This document shows, one piece after another, positions 9,515 through 18,367 of a stretch of DNA of 64,000 bases. The notes beneath the pieces were generated by a model. The model made no database searches. It was not told where the DNA came from and saw only the letters and a list, made by a program, of their open reading frames with translations. Source of the DNA: Paracoccus sp. (in: a-proteobacteria) (GTDB lineage: Bacteria > Pseudomonadota > Alphaproteobacteria > Rhodobacterales > Rhodobacteraceae); the NCBI RefSeq assembly GCF_030538755.1, contig NZ_JAUNTJ010000005.1:62001-126000 (forward strand). The letters are read 5' to 3'. Numbering within the stretch: position 1 is the stretch's first letter; each line of letters opens with the position of its first letter. The position numbers and the translations under genes were made by a program.

Positions 9515-11032
9515 TCAGCCCTGCAAGTCGTCGGGCATCACGCCCTTGGGGATGTTCTGATAGCTGACCGGCCGCAGGAAACGGCGGATCGACAGGGTGC
9601 CGACCGAGGTTGCGCCGAAATTGGTGCTGGCGGGATAGGGGCCGCCGTGGACCATGGCATCGGCGACCTCGACCCCGGTGGGGAAGCCGTTGAACAGCAC
9701 CCGGCCCGCCTTGCGTTCCAGCACGGGCAGCAGGGCGCGGGCCAGATCGGTGTCGCCTGCATCCATATGGACGGTAGCGGTCAACTGGCCCTCGAACCCG
9801 CGCGCCAGTGCCAGCATCTCGGACGCATCCGCCACCCGGACCACAAGGCCAAGCGGGCCGAACACCTCTTCGCCCAGGGCGTGATCCTGCAAATAGCTGG
9901 CAGCGTCGGTCTCATAAAGGTTCGGGTTCGCCTCGCGCCCCTCGCTTTGGGTGGACAGCAAGGGGGTGACGCTGTTGCGGGTCTCGAACCGCTGCTGGCC
10001 ATCGCGATACGCCTGCGCGATGCCGTCGGTCAGCATGACCTGCGGGCCAACCTTGGCCAGCGCGGCCTTGGCGGCGGCGACAAAGGCATCGCCATCGGCG
10101 CCGGTGCCGACCACCGCAATGCCGGGATTGGTGCAGAACTGCCCCGCGCCCATGGTCAGCGACGCGGCCCAGCCGGTGCCGATGTCGGCCCCGCGCGCGG
10201 CGGTGGCGGCAGGCAGGACGAACATCGGGTTGACCGAGCCAAGCTCGCCAAAGAACGGGATCGGCTCGGGGCGGGCGGCGCACAGATCGAACAGCGCCCG
10301 GCCCCCGGCCAGCGACCCGGTAAAACCGACCGCCTTTATCAGCGGATGCTGAACCAGCGCCTGCCCGACATCGCGGCGTCCGCCCTGAATCAGGCTGAAC
10401 ACGCCCGCGGGCATATCGCAGCGGGCAATGGCGGCATGGATCGCCTCGGCCACGATCTCGCCGGTGCCGGGATGGGCGGAATGGCCCTTGACCACGACCG
10501 GGCAACCGGCCGCCAGCGCCGCCGCCGTATCACCGCCCGCCACCGAAAAGGCCAGCGGAAAGTTCGAGGCGCCGAACACCGCCACCGGGCCGATCGGGCG
10601 CTGGATCATCCGCAGATCGGGGCGCGGCAGCGGCTGGCGGTCGGGCAGCGCCGGGTCGTGGCGCAGGTCCAGATAGTCGCCCTTGCGGATATGGTCGGCG
10701 AACAGGCGCAACTGGCCCGTCGTGCGCCCGCGTTCGCCGTTCAGCCGCGCTTGGGGCAGGCCGGTTTCCTGCGTGCCGATCTGGGTGATCGCCTCGGCGC
10801 GGGCCTCGATTTCATCGGCGATGGCGTCAAGGAAATCGGCACGGGCCGCGCGCGGGGCATAGCCATAGGACCAAAAGGCATCCTCGGCGGCACGGGCCGC
10901 GCGATCCACCAGTTCCACCGTCCCGACCGAGAAATCATGCGCCGGGCCGTGGGCCGGTTCGGATGCAAAGCTCTGGTCGCCGCCAACCCATTCGCCCGCG
11001 ATCAGATGTTTTCCATGCGGTGTAAAGCTCAT
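9515..11032 (-). CDS. 2-oxoglutarate semialdehyde (2,5-dioxovalerate) dehydrogenase
   Basis: NAD(P)-dependent aldehyde dehydrogenase of 505 residues from the ATG at 11032 (MSFTPHGKHLIAGEWV). It converts 2-oxoglutarate semialdehyde to 2-oxoglutarate (EC 1.2.1.26), the last step of non-phosphorylating pentonate and aldarate breakdown. Visible are the cofactor region PIGPVAVFGASNFPLAFSVAGG, FTGSLAGGRALFD, the active-site glutamate in FFGELGSVNP and the catalytic cysteine in GAGQFCTNPG. The subtype with FGASNFPLAFS and C-T-N-P is that of KGSA dehydrogenases rather than betaine-aldehyde enzymes. It is the last gene of a minus-strand operon whose preceding genes make its substrate. Confidence 0.93.
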   Translation of the reverse strand: MSFTPHGKHLIAGEWVGGDQSFASEPAHGPAHDFSVGTVELVDRAARAAEDAFWSYGYAPRAARADFLDAIADEIEARAEAITQIGTQETGLPQARLNGERGRTTGQLRLFADHIRKGDYLDLRHDPALPDRQPLPRPDLRMIQRPIGPVAVFGASNFPLAFSVAGGDTAAALAAGCPVVVKGHSAHPGTGEIVAEAIHAAIARCDMPAGVFSLIQGGRRDVGQALVQHPLIKAVGFTGSLAGGRALFDLCAARPEPIPFFGELGSVNPMFVLPAATAARGADIGTGWAASLTMGAGQFCTNPGIAVVGTGADGDAFVAAAKAALAKVGPQVMLTDGIAQAYRDGQQRFETRNSVTPLLSTQSEGREANPNLYETDAASYLQDHALGEEVFGPLGLVVRVADASEMLALARGFEGQLTATVHMDAGDTDLARALLPVLERKAGRVLFNGFPTGVEVADAMVHGGPYPASTNFGATSVGTLSIRRFLRPVSYQNIPKGVMPDDLQG

Positions 11033-11033
11033 C

Positions 11034-11759
11034 TCAGCGCCCCGTTTTCTGCCGCCATTCGGCGTATTTCTGTTGGTTTTCGTCCTTGGTCGAGGGATAC
11101 AGCCCGATGATCCCGGCACCGGCCTGAACCTGTTCCAGCACGAAATCCTCATAGCTTTCCATGCCGGTGCATTCCTCGGCGATCTCGTCGGCCAGATCGG
11201 CGGGGATGACCATCACGCCATCACCGTCACCGACCAGCACATCGCCGGGGAACACCGCAACATCGCCGCAGGCGACGGGGATGTTGATGTCCAGCGCCTC
11301 GTGCAGGGTCAGGTTGGTGGGGGCAGAGGGGCGGGCGCAATAGGCGGGCATGTCCAGCGCGCCGATCCCCTCGGCATCGCGAAAGCCGCCGTCAGACACG
11401 ACACCCGCCGCACCACGCAGCGCCAGCCGGGTTATCAGGATCGAACCGGCAGTGGCGGCGCGGGCATCCTTGCGGGCGTCCATCACCAGAACATGACCGG
11501 GCGGGCAGGTTTCCACCGCGACCCGCTGCGGATGGTCGGCATTGCGGAATACGGTGATCGGGTTCCGATCCTCGCGCGCGGGGATATAGCGCAGGGTGAA
11601 GGCCTGCCCGACCATGTTTTCGGGCTTGCGGGCGACGGGCACCACGCCCTGAATGAACTGGTTGCGCAGGCCGCGCTTATACAGCGCCGTGGCAACCGAG
11701 GCGGTCGAGACCTTTTTCAGCCGGTCGCGGGTTTCATCGGAAAGGGTGTAATCACTCAT
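11034..11759 (-). CDS. RraA-like (HMG/CHA aldolase-fold) protein
   Basis: Protein of 241 residues of the RraA/demethylmenaquinone-methyltransferase-like family. Motifs: VSTASVATALYKRGLRNQF, MVGQAFTLRYIP, the core GSILITRLALRGAAGVVSDGGFRD with the Arg-Asp pair of the divalent-metal aldolase members, and PGDVLVGDGDGVMVIP. Members of the family include RNase E inhibitors and oxaloacetate/4-hydroxy-4-methyl-2-oxoglutarate aldolases. The G-x-R-D signature and location between two enzymes of a sugar-acid pathway favour an enzymatic role here, but the reaction is unknown. Its stop lies one base from the next gene's ATG. Confidence 0.85.
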   Translation of the reverse strand: MSDYTLSDETRDRLKKVSTASVATALYKRGLRNQFIQGVVPVARKPENMVGQAFTLRYIPAREDRNPITVFRNADHPQRVAVETCPPGHVLVMDARKDARAATAGSILITRLALRGAAGVVSDGGFRDAEGIGALDMPAYCARPSAPTNLTLHEALDINIPVACGDVAVFPGDVLVGDGDGVMVIPADLADEIAEECTGMESYEDFVLEQVQAGAGIIGLYPSTKDENQQKYAEWRQKTGR

Positions 11760-11762
11760 CGC

Positions 11763-12662
11763 TTATCCTCGGGTAAGGCCGTTCGCGGCCATGAAGGTTG
11801 TCAGCCTGGCTTGCTGCGCATCGGTCAGCGGCCAGGCAGAAGGCGCGCGGGTGGGGCCGCAATCCAGCCCCTGCGCGATCAGGGCCGCCTTGACCCCGGT
11901 GACATTCGTGCCGTTCATTTCCTCGGCGCGGATGTCCTCGAACGCGCGCATATCGGCGATCAGGGCATTTGCGTCGGCATAGTTGCCCGCTTCCAGCGCG
12001 GCATGAATCGCCAGCGAGCGTTCAGGCCAGACGTTAATCAGCCCCGAGGTGAACCCCCGCGCGCCCACGGCATAGAATGTCGGTGCCCAGACCTCGGCCA
12101 GACCACCGACCCAGACGATAGACGGATCGCAGGCGGCCCTGGCCTCGGCCAGACGCATCGGGTTGGGGGTGGCCCATTTCACCCCCTTGACCCCCGGCAC
12201 GGCGCACAGATCGGCAATGGCCCCGGTGCCGATGGCGTCATTGCGCAGATACAGCATCATCGGCACCCCCCCCGAGGCATCCGCCACCGCCTTCAGGTAA
12301 TCGACGATCCCGCGCGGCGCGACGAAAGGGTCTGGCGGCTGATGCACCATCAGCGCCGCCGCCCCGGCATCGGCGGATGCCCGCGCCAGCCGCTGCGCAT
12401 CGCGCAAGCCGCGCCCGACGCCGGCCAACAGCGGCGCACGGCCCGCGATCAGCCCGGCGACCTCGGCCACCATGGTGCAGGCCTCGTCCGTGGTCAGGGC
12501 ATAGAATTCACCCGTGTTGCCGTTCACCACCGGCATATGCAGCCCCGCCGTCAGGGCGCGGTCAATGATCGGGGCCAGCCGCACGGGCGCGACCTCGCCC
12601 GCATCGTCATAAGGCGTCACAAGGATGCCCGAAATGCCCGTCAGGGCTTGATCGAGTGTCAT
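11763..12662 (-). CDS. DHDPS-family dehydratase (2-keto-3-deoxy-pentonate type)
   Basis: Class I Schiff-base enzyme of the DHDPS/NAL family, 299 residues from the ATG at 12662 (MTLDQALTGISGILVTPYDD). The binding-loop counterpart is VNGNTGEFYAL and the Schiff-base lysine is in VKGVKWATPN. The usual YN(x)P motif is MLYLRND instead. With a pentonate dehydratase before it and KGSA dehydrogenase after it, the likely reaction is 2-keto-3-deoxy-pentonate to 2-oxoglutarate semialdehyde. A 5-keto-4-deoxyglucarate dehydratase is the alternative. GGGGGAT stands just before 12662; an ATG at 12674 overlapping the previous stop (TGATG) could instead add four residues. Confidence 0.85.
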   Translation of the reverse strand: MTLDQALTGISGILVTPYDDAGEVAPVRLAPIIDRALTAGLHMPVVNGNTGEFYALTTDEACTMVAEVAGLIAGRAPLLAGVGRGLRDAQRLARASADAGAAALMVHQPPDPFVAPRGIVDYLKAVADASGGVPMMLYLRNDAIGTGAIADLCAVPGVKGVKWATPNPMRLAEARAACDPSIVWVGGLAEVWAPTFYAVGARGFTSGLINVWPERSLAIHAALEAGNYADANALIADMRAFEDIRAEEMNGTNVTGVKAALIAQGLDCGPTRAPSAWPLTDAQQARLTTFMAANGLTRG

Positions 12663-12673
12663 TTTATCCCCCA

Positions 12674-14410
12674 TCAGAAAATCTCCGGCTCGCCTGCGGC
12701 CTTGCCAAAACCGCGTTCCAGAAAATCGAAATCACAGCCCTTGTCGGCCTGCGTCACATGGCGCGAGAACATCCAGCCATAGCCACGGTCGAATTTCGGC
12801 TGTGGCGGGGTCCATGCGGCCTGACGGCGCTTCAGCTCGTCCTCGTCCACCAGCATGTCCAGCCGCCGCGCGGGCAGATCCAGCCGCACGATGTCGCCGG
12901 TGCGCAACAGCGCCAGCGGCCCGCCGACATAGCTTTCCGGCGCGACATGCAGCACGCAGGCCCCGTAAGAGGTGCCCGACATACGCGCATCGGAAATCCG
13001 CAGCATATCGCGATGGCCCTGTTTAATCAGCGCCTTGGGGATCGGCAGCATCCCCCATTCGGGAAAGCCCGGCCCACCCTGCGGCCCCGCATTGCGCAGC
13101 ACCAGCACCGTGTCGGGCGTCACATCCAGATTTTCATCGTCGATGGCGGCCTTCATTTCGGGATAGCTGTCGAACACCAGCGCCGGGCCTTGGTGGACGT
13201 GATATTTCGGATCGCAGGCGGCAGGTTTGATAACCGCACCATCGGGGCAAAGATTGCCGCGCAGCACCGCCAGCGAGCCTTCGTGATAGACCGGATTGCT
13301 TAACGGGCGGATCACATCATCATTATAGACCTGCGCGCCTGTCAGGTTTTCGCCCATGGTCTTGCCGGTGACAGTCAGCGCGGACAGATCCAGCCGGTCC
13401 CTGATCTGCGCCATCAGGGCGCGCAGACCGCCTGCATAGAAGAAATCCTCCATCAGATAGTCTTTACCCGAGGGGCGGACATTCGCGATCAGCGGCGTTT
13501 CGCGGCCAAGCGCGTCCAGATCGTCCAGCGTCAGATCGACGCCCGCGCGTCGGGCCATGGCGATCAGGTGAACGACGGCATTGGTGGAACAGCCCGTCGC
13601 CATCGCCACGATGGCCGCGTTACGCACCGATGCCGGGGTGACGATCTGATCCGGGGTCAAATCCTCCCACACCATATCGACGATCCGCCGCCCGCAGTCA
13701 GAGGCCATGCGCTGATGCCCGCTGTCCACCGCCGGCACCGAGGATGCGCCCGGCAGGGTCAGCCCCATCGCATCGGTGATCGCGGTCATGGTGCTGGCGG
13801 TGCCCATGGTCATGCAGACGCCGGGCGAACGCGCGATACCGCCCTGAAGCCCCTGCCATTCGGCGTCCGAGATATTGCCGGCCCGCCGCTCGTCCCAGTA
13901 TTTCCACGCATCCGACCCGGACCCCAGCGCGCGGCCCGCATAATTCCCGCGCAGCATCGGCCCGGCGGGCAGATAGATCATCGGCACGCCCGCCGTCAGC
14001 GCCCCCATGACCAGCCCCGGCGTGGTCTTGTCGCAACCGCCCATCAGCACCACACCATCCAGCGGGTGCGAACGGATCTGTTCCTCGGTCTCGATCGCCA
14101 GCAGGTTGCGATACAGCATCGAGGTCGGCTTGGTGAAACTTTCGTCCACCGACAGCGAAGGCAGTTCCACCGGAAAGCCGCCCGCCGCCAGAACGCCGCG
14201 CTTCACATCCGCCGCGCGTTCGCGGAAATGGGCGTGACAACTGTTCAGTTCGGACCATGTGTTCAGGATGCCGATGATCGGCTTGCCCATGAAATCGGCC
14301 TCGGAATAGCCAAGCTGCATCATCCGCGACCGATGGCCAAAGCTGCGCAGATCGTCGGGCGCGAACCAGCGGGCGGACCGCAGATCCTGCGGGGTTTTTC
14401 TGTGTGTCAT
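12674..14410 (-). CDS. IlvD/Edd family sugar-acid dehydratase (L-arabinonate type)
   Basis: Iron-sulfur dehydratase of 578 residues from the ATG at 14410 (MTHRKTPQDLRSARWFAPDD), preceded by AAAGGAAAAG. It resembles L-arabinonate dehydratase (EC 4.2.1.25) in length and in motifs: NTWSELNSCHAHFRERA, VLMGGCDKTTPGLVMG, RSPGVCMTMGTASTM, where the three cysteines ligate the cluster, then GPQGGPGFPEWGMLPIP and ISDARMSGTSYG. It makes 2-keto-3-deoxy sugar acids, feeding the DHDPS-family enzyme that follows with a TGATG overlap. Xylonate or another aldonate is possible; arabinonate is the closest guess from overall pattern. Confidence 0.9.
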   Translation of the reverse strand: MTHRKTPQDLRSARWFAPDDLRSFGHRSRMMQLGYSEADFMGKPIIGILNTWSELNSCHAHFRERAADVKRGVLAAGGFPVELPSLSVDESFTKPTSMLYRNLLAIETEEQIRSHPLDGVVLMGGCDKTTPGLVMGALTAGVPMIYLPAGPMLRGNYAGRALGSGSDAWKYWDERRAGNISDAEWQGLQGGIARSPGVCMTMGTASTMTAITDAMGLTLPGASSVPAVDSGHQRMASDCGRRIVDMVWEDLTPDQIVTPASVRNAAIVAMATGCSTNAVVHLIAMARRAGVDLTLDDLDALGRETPLIANVRPSGKDYLMEDFFYAGGLRALMAQIRDRLDLSALTVTGKTMGENLTGAQVYNDDVIRPLSNPVYHEGSLAVLRGNLCPDGAVIKPAACDPKYHVHQGPALVFDSYPEMKAAIDDENLDVTPDTVLVLRNAGPQGGPGFPEWGMLPIPKALIKQGHRDMLRISDARMSGTSYGACVLHVAPESYVGGPLALLRTGDIVRLDLPARRLDMLVDEDELKRRQAAWTPPQPKFDRGYGWMFSRHVTQADKGCDFDFLERGFGKAAGEPEIF

Positions 14411-14433
14411 GGTCTTTTCCTTTGCGGCGGCAG

Positions 14434-15957
14434 TCATTCCTCGCCCCCGGCTTTCATCAGATTGTTGGCCTGGCGGGGCCGGAACTCGACCCACAGCTGC
14501 CAGATGATCGACAGCGCGGCCAAGGTCAGGAAGGTGCCGGAAATCGGGTTGGTCAGGAATCCGGTCCAATCCCCGCGCGACAGTTGCAGCCCGCGGCGGA
14601 AACTGGTTTCCGCCATCGGCCCAAGGATAAAGCCGATGATAAAGGGCGCGGTCGGCATTCCCGCCTTGACGAAGGCAAAGCCCAGCACGCCAAAGGCAAG
14701 GATCGTCCAGATGTCAAAGACCCGGCTGGCCAGACCAAAGGCCCCGACGGCGCACAGCACCAGAATGATCGGCAGCAGGATATGTTTCGGGATCGCCAGC
14801 AGGCGAATGAAAATCCGCAGCCCCCAGAACTCCAGCACCAGCATCACGACAGCGGACACGATCAGCGCCGCAAAGATCGTATAGACCAGCGGGCCTTGCG
14901 TCAGAAACAGCATCGGGCCGGGCTGGATACCGTGGATCATCAGCCCGCCCAGCAGGATCGCCGTCACCGCATCGCCCGGAATGCCCAGCGTCAGCAGCGG
15001 CACCATGGCGCCGCCGATCCCGGCATTATTGGCGGATTCCGACGCGACCACGCCTTCGATGGTGCCTTTGCCGAATTGTTCGGGCGTTTTGGACCGCTTT
15101 TTGGCCGCGATATAGGAAATGATGTTCGAGGTTCCCGCCCCGACCCCCGGCAAAATGCCGATGCCCAGACCGATCAGCGCAGACCGGATGGCATTGGGGA
15201 TCTGCCCGATGAATTCGGCCAGCGAAAAGCCAAAGCCCTTGATGCGCACCATCCGCGCCCGGCCGTCATTGGGATCGGCGGTCCTGGCGCCTTCGGCAAC
15301 CTTGATGATCTCGGCCACGGCGAACATGCCGACCAGCACGGTCAGGATGGAAAAGCCCGCGTTCAGCTCGACCCGGCCAAAGGTAAAGCGCGTGGTCGCA
15401 TCCACCGGCGCGATGCCGACCGTGGACACGGCAAAGCCCAGCACCCCGGCGAACACGCCCTTGGCCATGGAACCCGACGACAGCGTGGCGATCAGCGTCA
15501 GCGAAAACACTGCGATGGCAAAATATTCATGCGGGCCAAAAGACAGCGCCACCTGCGCCAGCCACGGCGCAATGAACATCAGCGCGGCAATGGAAATCAG
15601 CGTGCCGATAAAGGAAAACACGATGCCCACGCCCAAAGCCTTGGCACCCTCGCCCTTTTCCATCATCGGGGCGCCGTCGAAGGTGGTGGCGATAGAAGAC
15701 GGTGTGCCGGGGATTTTCAGCAGGATTGCCGAAATCAACCCGCCCGAGGTCGCCCCCACGAACAGCGCGATCAACAGCGCCATGCCCGCGCCGGGCGACA
15801 GGCCATAGGTCATCGGCAGGCACAGCGCGATGGCCATGACGGCGGTCAGGCCGGGCACCGCGCCAAACACGATGCCAACGCCGACGCCGATCACGATCAG
15901 CATGAACACCTGCGGCGACAGGACGTTCAGAAATCCGGTTGCAAGAAGATCAAGCAT
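14434..15957 (-). CDS. tctA: Tripartite tricarboxylate transporter large membrane subunit TctA
   Basis: Large membrane component of a TTT-family carrier, 507 residues from the ATG at 15957 (MLDLLATGFLNVLSPQVFML), with GGGGGGGG just ahead. Family elements: GVGVGIVFGAVPGLTAVMAIAL, PLTYGL-like LPMTYGLSPG, ATSGGLISAILLKIPGTPSS, GILPGVGAGTSN and NAGIGGAMVPLLTLGIPGD, with 10-12 hydrophobic segments. It drives Na+/H+-coupled uptake with TctB and the periplasmic TctC. The operon's downstream enzymes suggest the substrate is an aldonic or related sugar acid rather than citrate. Confidence 0.95.
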   Translation of the reverse strand: MLDLLATGFLNVLSPQVFMLIVIGVGVGIVFGAVPGLTAVMAIALCLPMTYGLSPGAGMALLIALFVGATSGGLISAILLKIPGTPSSIATTFDGAPMMEKGEGAKALGVGIVFSFIGTLISIAALMFIAPWLAQVALSFGPHEYFAIAVFSLTLIATLSSGSMAKGVFAGVLGFAVSTVGIAPVDATTRFTFGRVELNAGFSILTVLVGMFAVAEIIKVAEGARTADPNDGRARMVRIKGFGFSLAEFIGQIPNAIRSALIGLGIGILPGVGAGTSNIISYIAAKKRSKTPEQFGKGTIEGVVASESANNAGIGGAMVPLLTLGIPGDAVTAILLGGLMIHGIQPGPMLFLTQGPLVYTIFAALIVSAVVMLVLEFWGLRIFIRLLAIPKHILLPIILVLCAVGAFGLASRVFDIWTILAFGVLGFAFVKAGMPTAPFIIGFILGPMAETSFRRGLQLSRGDWTGFLTNPISGTFLTLAALSIIWQLWVEFRPRQANNLMKAGGEE

Positions 15958-15968
15958 TGTCCCCCCCC

Positions 15969-16541
15969 TTACGGCAGCAGCGCGGTCAGCGGACCAGCCG
16001 GCAGCATCAGCCCGAAGCCATAGCGAAAGGTGGCGAAAATCACCGCAGATGCCGCCAGCGCAATGACGGCATAAACGGCATAGGGCGTGCGAATGCCGCG
16101 CGGGGTCAGCACGATGAACTGCGCAAACAGATAAAGCGGCGTCGCCAGCGGAAATCCGATCCGCCCCAATGCCGCGACATAAGCCGCAATCAGCACCAGC
16201 GTCAGCCCGACCGTCATCATGTCCGAACCGGGACGCGATGCGGTTTCCGTCTCGGCCCGGTGTTCGGCCGCAACCACCGCATCGCCAATCGGGCCGTGCC
16301 CCGCTGCGACAGCCTCGGCCGGGTCGCCCATCACGGTGGTGGTGTTTTGCAGCGGTGCCCACCACTTGCGCAGCACGGCGAACAGTTCGATCAGCCCCAG
16401 CCCGATCATCATCATGGCCAGCAGCGTCGGCACGGTCGAGGCGTCAACCCCGTCCCGGTTCGGCACGCCCATCGACATGCCCATATACACAACCCCCGCC
16501 CCCAGCATGGCGAGCGCGACAATCATATCCTTGTGGCGCAT
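15969..16541 (-). CDS. tctB: Tripartite tricarboxylate transporter small membrane subunit TctB
   Basis: Small four-helix subunit, 190 residues. It opens with a hydrophobic helix (MIVALAMLGAGVVYMGMSMG) followed by the ASTVPTLLAMMMIGLGLIEL segment found in TctB proteins, a polar middle loop of about 45 residues, and two C-terminal helices. It is placed between tctC and tctA, 11 nt from tctA, as is usual for this transporter family. Confidence 0.9.
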   Translation of the reverse strand: MRHKDMIVALAMLGAGVVYMGMSMGVPNRDGVDASTVPTLLAMMMIGLGLIELFAVLRKWWAPLQNTTTVMGDPAEAVAAGHGPIGDAVVAAEHRAETETASRPGSDMMTVGLTLVLIAAYVAALGRIGFPLATPLYLFAQFIVLTPRGIRTPYAVYAVIALAASAVIFATFRYGFGLMLPAGPLTALLP

Positions 16542-16600
16542 GGCTCCCCTCCCCCTTGTGCCGGTTGGAACGGCGGCGCGGATACGCCGCCGTTTCGCGA

Positions 16601-17554
16601 TCAGCGGCTTGCCTGCAAGGCGTCGCGATAGGGCATGTAGGTGTCGCGGATCTGGTTCAGACGGGTCAGCGCCTCGTCATGCGGCAGGAAGGAAACGGGC
16701 TGTTTGAAACCCTGCTCCAGATCGGCGGCATATTCGGGAGTTTCGGCGATTTGCTGCATCACCTCGTTCATCCTGGCAACGATTGCCGGATCGGTGCCTT
16801 TGGGAAAGGCAATGATATAGGGATTGGGCATCACCATATCGACGCCCTGTTCGGCAAAGGTCGGGATGTCGCCCAGAAACGGGTTCCGCTCGGCATTGGG
16901 CTGGCCCAGCACATGCATCTGCCCCGAGGTCGCATAATCCTGAATCGCCCCGTAAGAGATCCCCGCAATGTCGATCCGCCCGCCCAGCAGGCTGGCGACT
17001 TTTTCCGAAGCCGATCCGGTATCGACGATGTTCAGTTCAGTGCCCGTCGCGGCCTGAAACACCAGCCCTTGCAGATGCGAATAACCGCCCAGTTCCGTGC
17101 CAAAGGTGATGCTGCCGGGTTCCGCTGCCTGAACATCGGCCACGGTTTCCAGCCCCGACCGCTGGCTGGTCACGAATACCGCGCCCTGATCTATGGCCGG
17201 AATGCAGCAGATATCGAAATCCGCGATACCGTAATTGGCCAGACCGGATACTTCGGTCACGATCAGATGACCGGTATGGCCGAACAGCATGGTATAGCCA
17301 TCCGGCTCGGCATCCTTGACCGCCGAGGTGGCGATGGTCGCCCCGCCGCCCGGCATATTGGTGATGACCATCGTGCGGCCGGTGATCTGTTCGAAATACT
17401 TGGCCATGGTGCGGGCGTTGAAATCGGTGTCACCGCCGGGGCTGGCCCCGATAATCACGTTGATCGTGCGCTCGGGCCAAGCGGTCTCGGCCAGCGCATG
17501 GGCCGGGATCAGCGTCAAAGCGCCCATCAGCGCGGCTAGCAGCGGGTGTTTCAT
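16601..17554 (-). CDS. tctC: Tripartite tricarboxylate transporter substrate-binding protein TctC
   Basis: Periplasmic binding protein of the Bug/TctC family, 317 residues from the ATG at 17554 (MKHPLLAALMGALTLIPAHA), preceded by AGGAGGAGGA. The signal peptide ends around ALAETA. Family features: WPERTINVIIGASPGGDTDFNARTM (quoted in part), TNMPGGGATIATSAV, EPDGYTMLF, and FGTELGGYSHL near the middle. It is first in the operon and would capture the sugar acid for TctAB. A 20-bp palindrome lies 46 nt upstream, before the divergent GntR gene. Confidence 0.94.
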   Translation of the reverse strand: MKHPLLAALMGALTLIPAHALAETAWPERTINVIIGASPGGDTDFNARTMAKYFEQITGRTMVITNMPGGGATIATSAVKDAEPDGYTMLFGHTGHLIVTEVSGLANYGIADFDICCIPAIDQGAVFVTSQRSGLETVADVQAAEPGSITFGTELGGYSHLQGLVFQAATGTELNIVDTGSASEKVASLLGGRIDIAGISYGAIQDYATSGQMHVLGQPNAERNPFLGDIPTFAEQGVDMVMPNPYIIAFPKGTDPAIVARMNEVMQQIAETPEYAADLEQGFKQPVSFLPHDEALTRLNQIRDTYMPYRDALQASR

Positions 17555-17599
17555 GAAATCCTCCTCCTGTTTGCGGCCATGTGGCCACCCTCCATCTGG

Positions 17600-17619
17600 T
17601 GCGCTAATATATTTGCGCA
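17600..17619. promoter_or_regulatory. Near-perfect 20-bp palindrome, probable GntR operator
   Basis: TGCGCTAATATATTTGCGCA is a 20-bp palindrome with one mismatched pair, centred at 17609.5 between divergent tctC and the GntR gene. AT-rich core with GC arms is typical of a repressor site. Binding by the adjacent GntR protein is inferred. Confidence 0.65.
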
Positions 17620-17704
17620 TCAAAGGCAAGAGGTTTATCCTTGTTGTCCGGTCCGCCATCGTGGCAGATGACAGGCAAAGGATCGTGCAAATACTGGCAA
17701 GGCA

Positions 17705-18367
17705 ATGAAAACCGGACCCAAAAGACGACCGCTGCGCAGCGCCGTTCTGCATGATGCCCTGCGTCAGATGATCGTTACTGCCGTATTGCCGCCCGGCGCC
17801 CCCCTGAACGAACGCGACCTGTGCGCGCAATTCGGTGTCAGCCGCACCCCATTGCGCGAAGCGATTCTGCGGCTGGCCGAACATGGTCTTGTCGAAGTCG
17901 CGCCCCAGCACGGCACCTTTGTATCGCATATATCGCCGCGCGCGGTCCGGCTGGGCCATTTCCTGCGCGAAAACCTGGAACTGCCGGTGATCCGCCGACT
18001 GGCCTCGGATGCGATGCCTGACCTCACTGCGGCGCGCGCAGCGGTTCTGGAACAAAAGCTGGCCGAGACCCGCAACGACCACGCTGCCTTCATTCTGGCC
18101 GATGACGCCTTCCATCAGGCACTGTTCGAGGCGGCCTGCCTGCCCGAGATATGGGAGGTCATCCACGCGAAAAAGGCCCATCTGGACCGCAGCCGCTTTC
18201 AAAGCGGGATGCTGCGTGGCGGTCTGGCGCGGCCTATCGCCCAGCATGAGGCGATCCTGCAAGCCATTGGCGATCGCCTGCCCGACCGTGCCGTGGCCCT
18301 TGCACGGGAACATATCGACAGCGGCCTGATCGCGCTGGACTATCTGACCGATGAGGCAGCCCGATGA
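17705..18367 (+). CDS. GntR family (FadR subfamily) transcriptional regulator
   Basis: DNA-binding regulator of 220 residues. The N-terminal winged helix-turn-helix spans residues 10-75 (PPGAPLNERDLCAQFGVSR, TPLREAILRLAEHGLVEV, PQHGTFVSHIS). An all-helical FCD effector domain follows, with its metal/ligand-type residues in LADDAFHQALFEAA and PIAQHEAIL. FadR-subfamily members commonly sense sugar acids or carboxylates. Its divergent position to tctC and the palindrome between them point to control of the sugar-acid operon. The stop overlaps the next GntR gene by four bases. Confidence 0.92.
   Translation: MKTGPKRRPLRSAVLHDALRQMIVTAVLPPGAPLNERDLCAQFGVSRTPLREAILRLAEHGLVEVAPQHGTFVSHISPRAVRLGHFLRENLELPVIRRLASDAMPDLTAARAAVLEQKLAETRNDHAAFILADDAFHQALFEAACLPEIWEVIHAKKAHLDRSRFQSGMLRGGLARPIAQHEAILQAIGDRLPDRAVALAREHIDSGLIALDYLTDEAAR

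Noticed and set aside
14404-16023. Long plus-strand open frame opposite tctA
   Set aside because: Composition dominated by Gln, Arg, His and Asp, typical of an antisense frame; tctA on the other strand is unambiguous.
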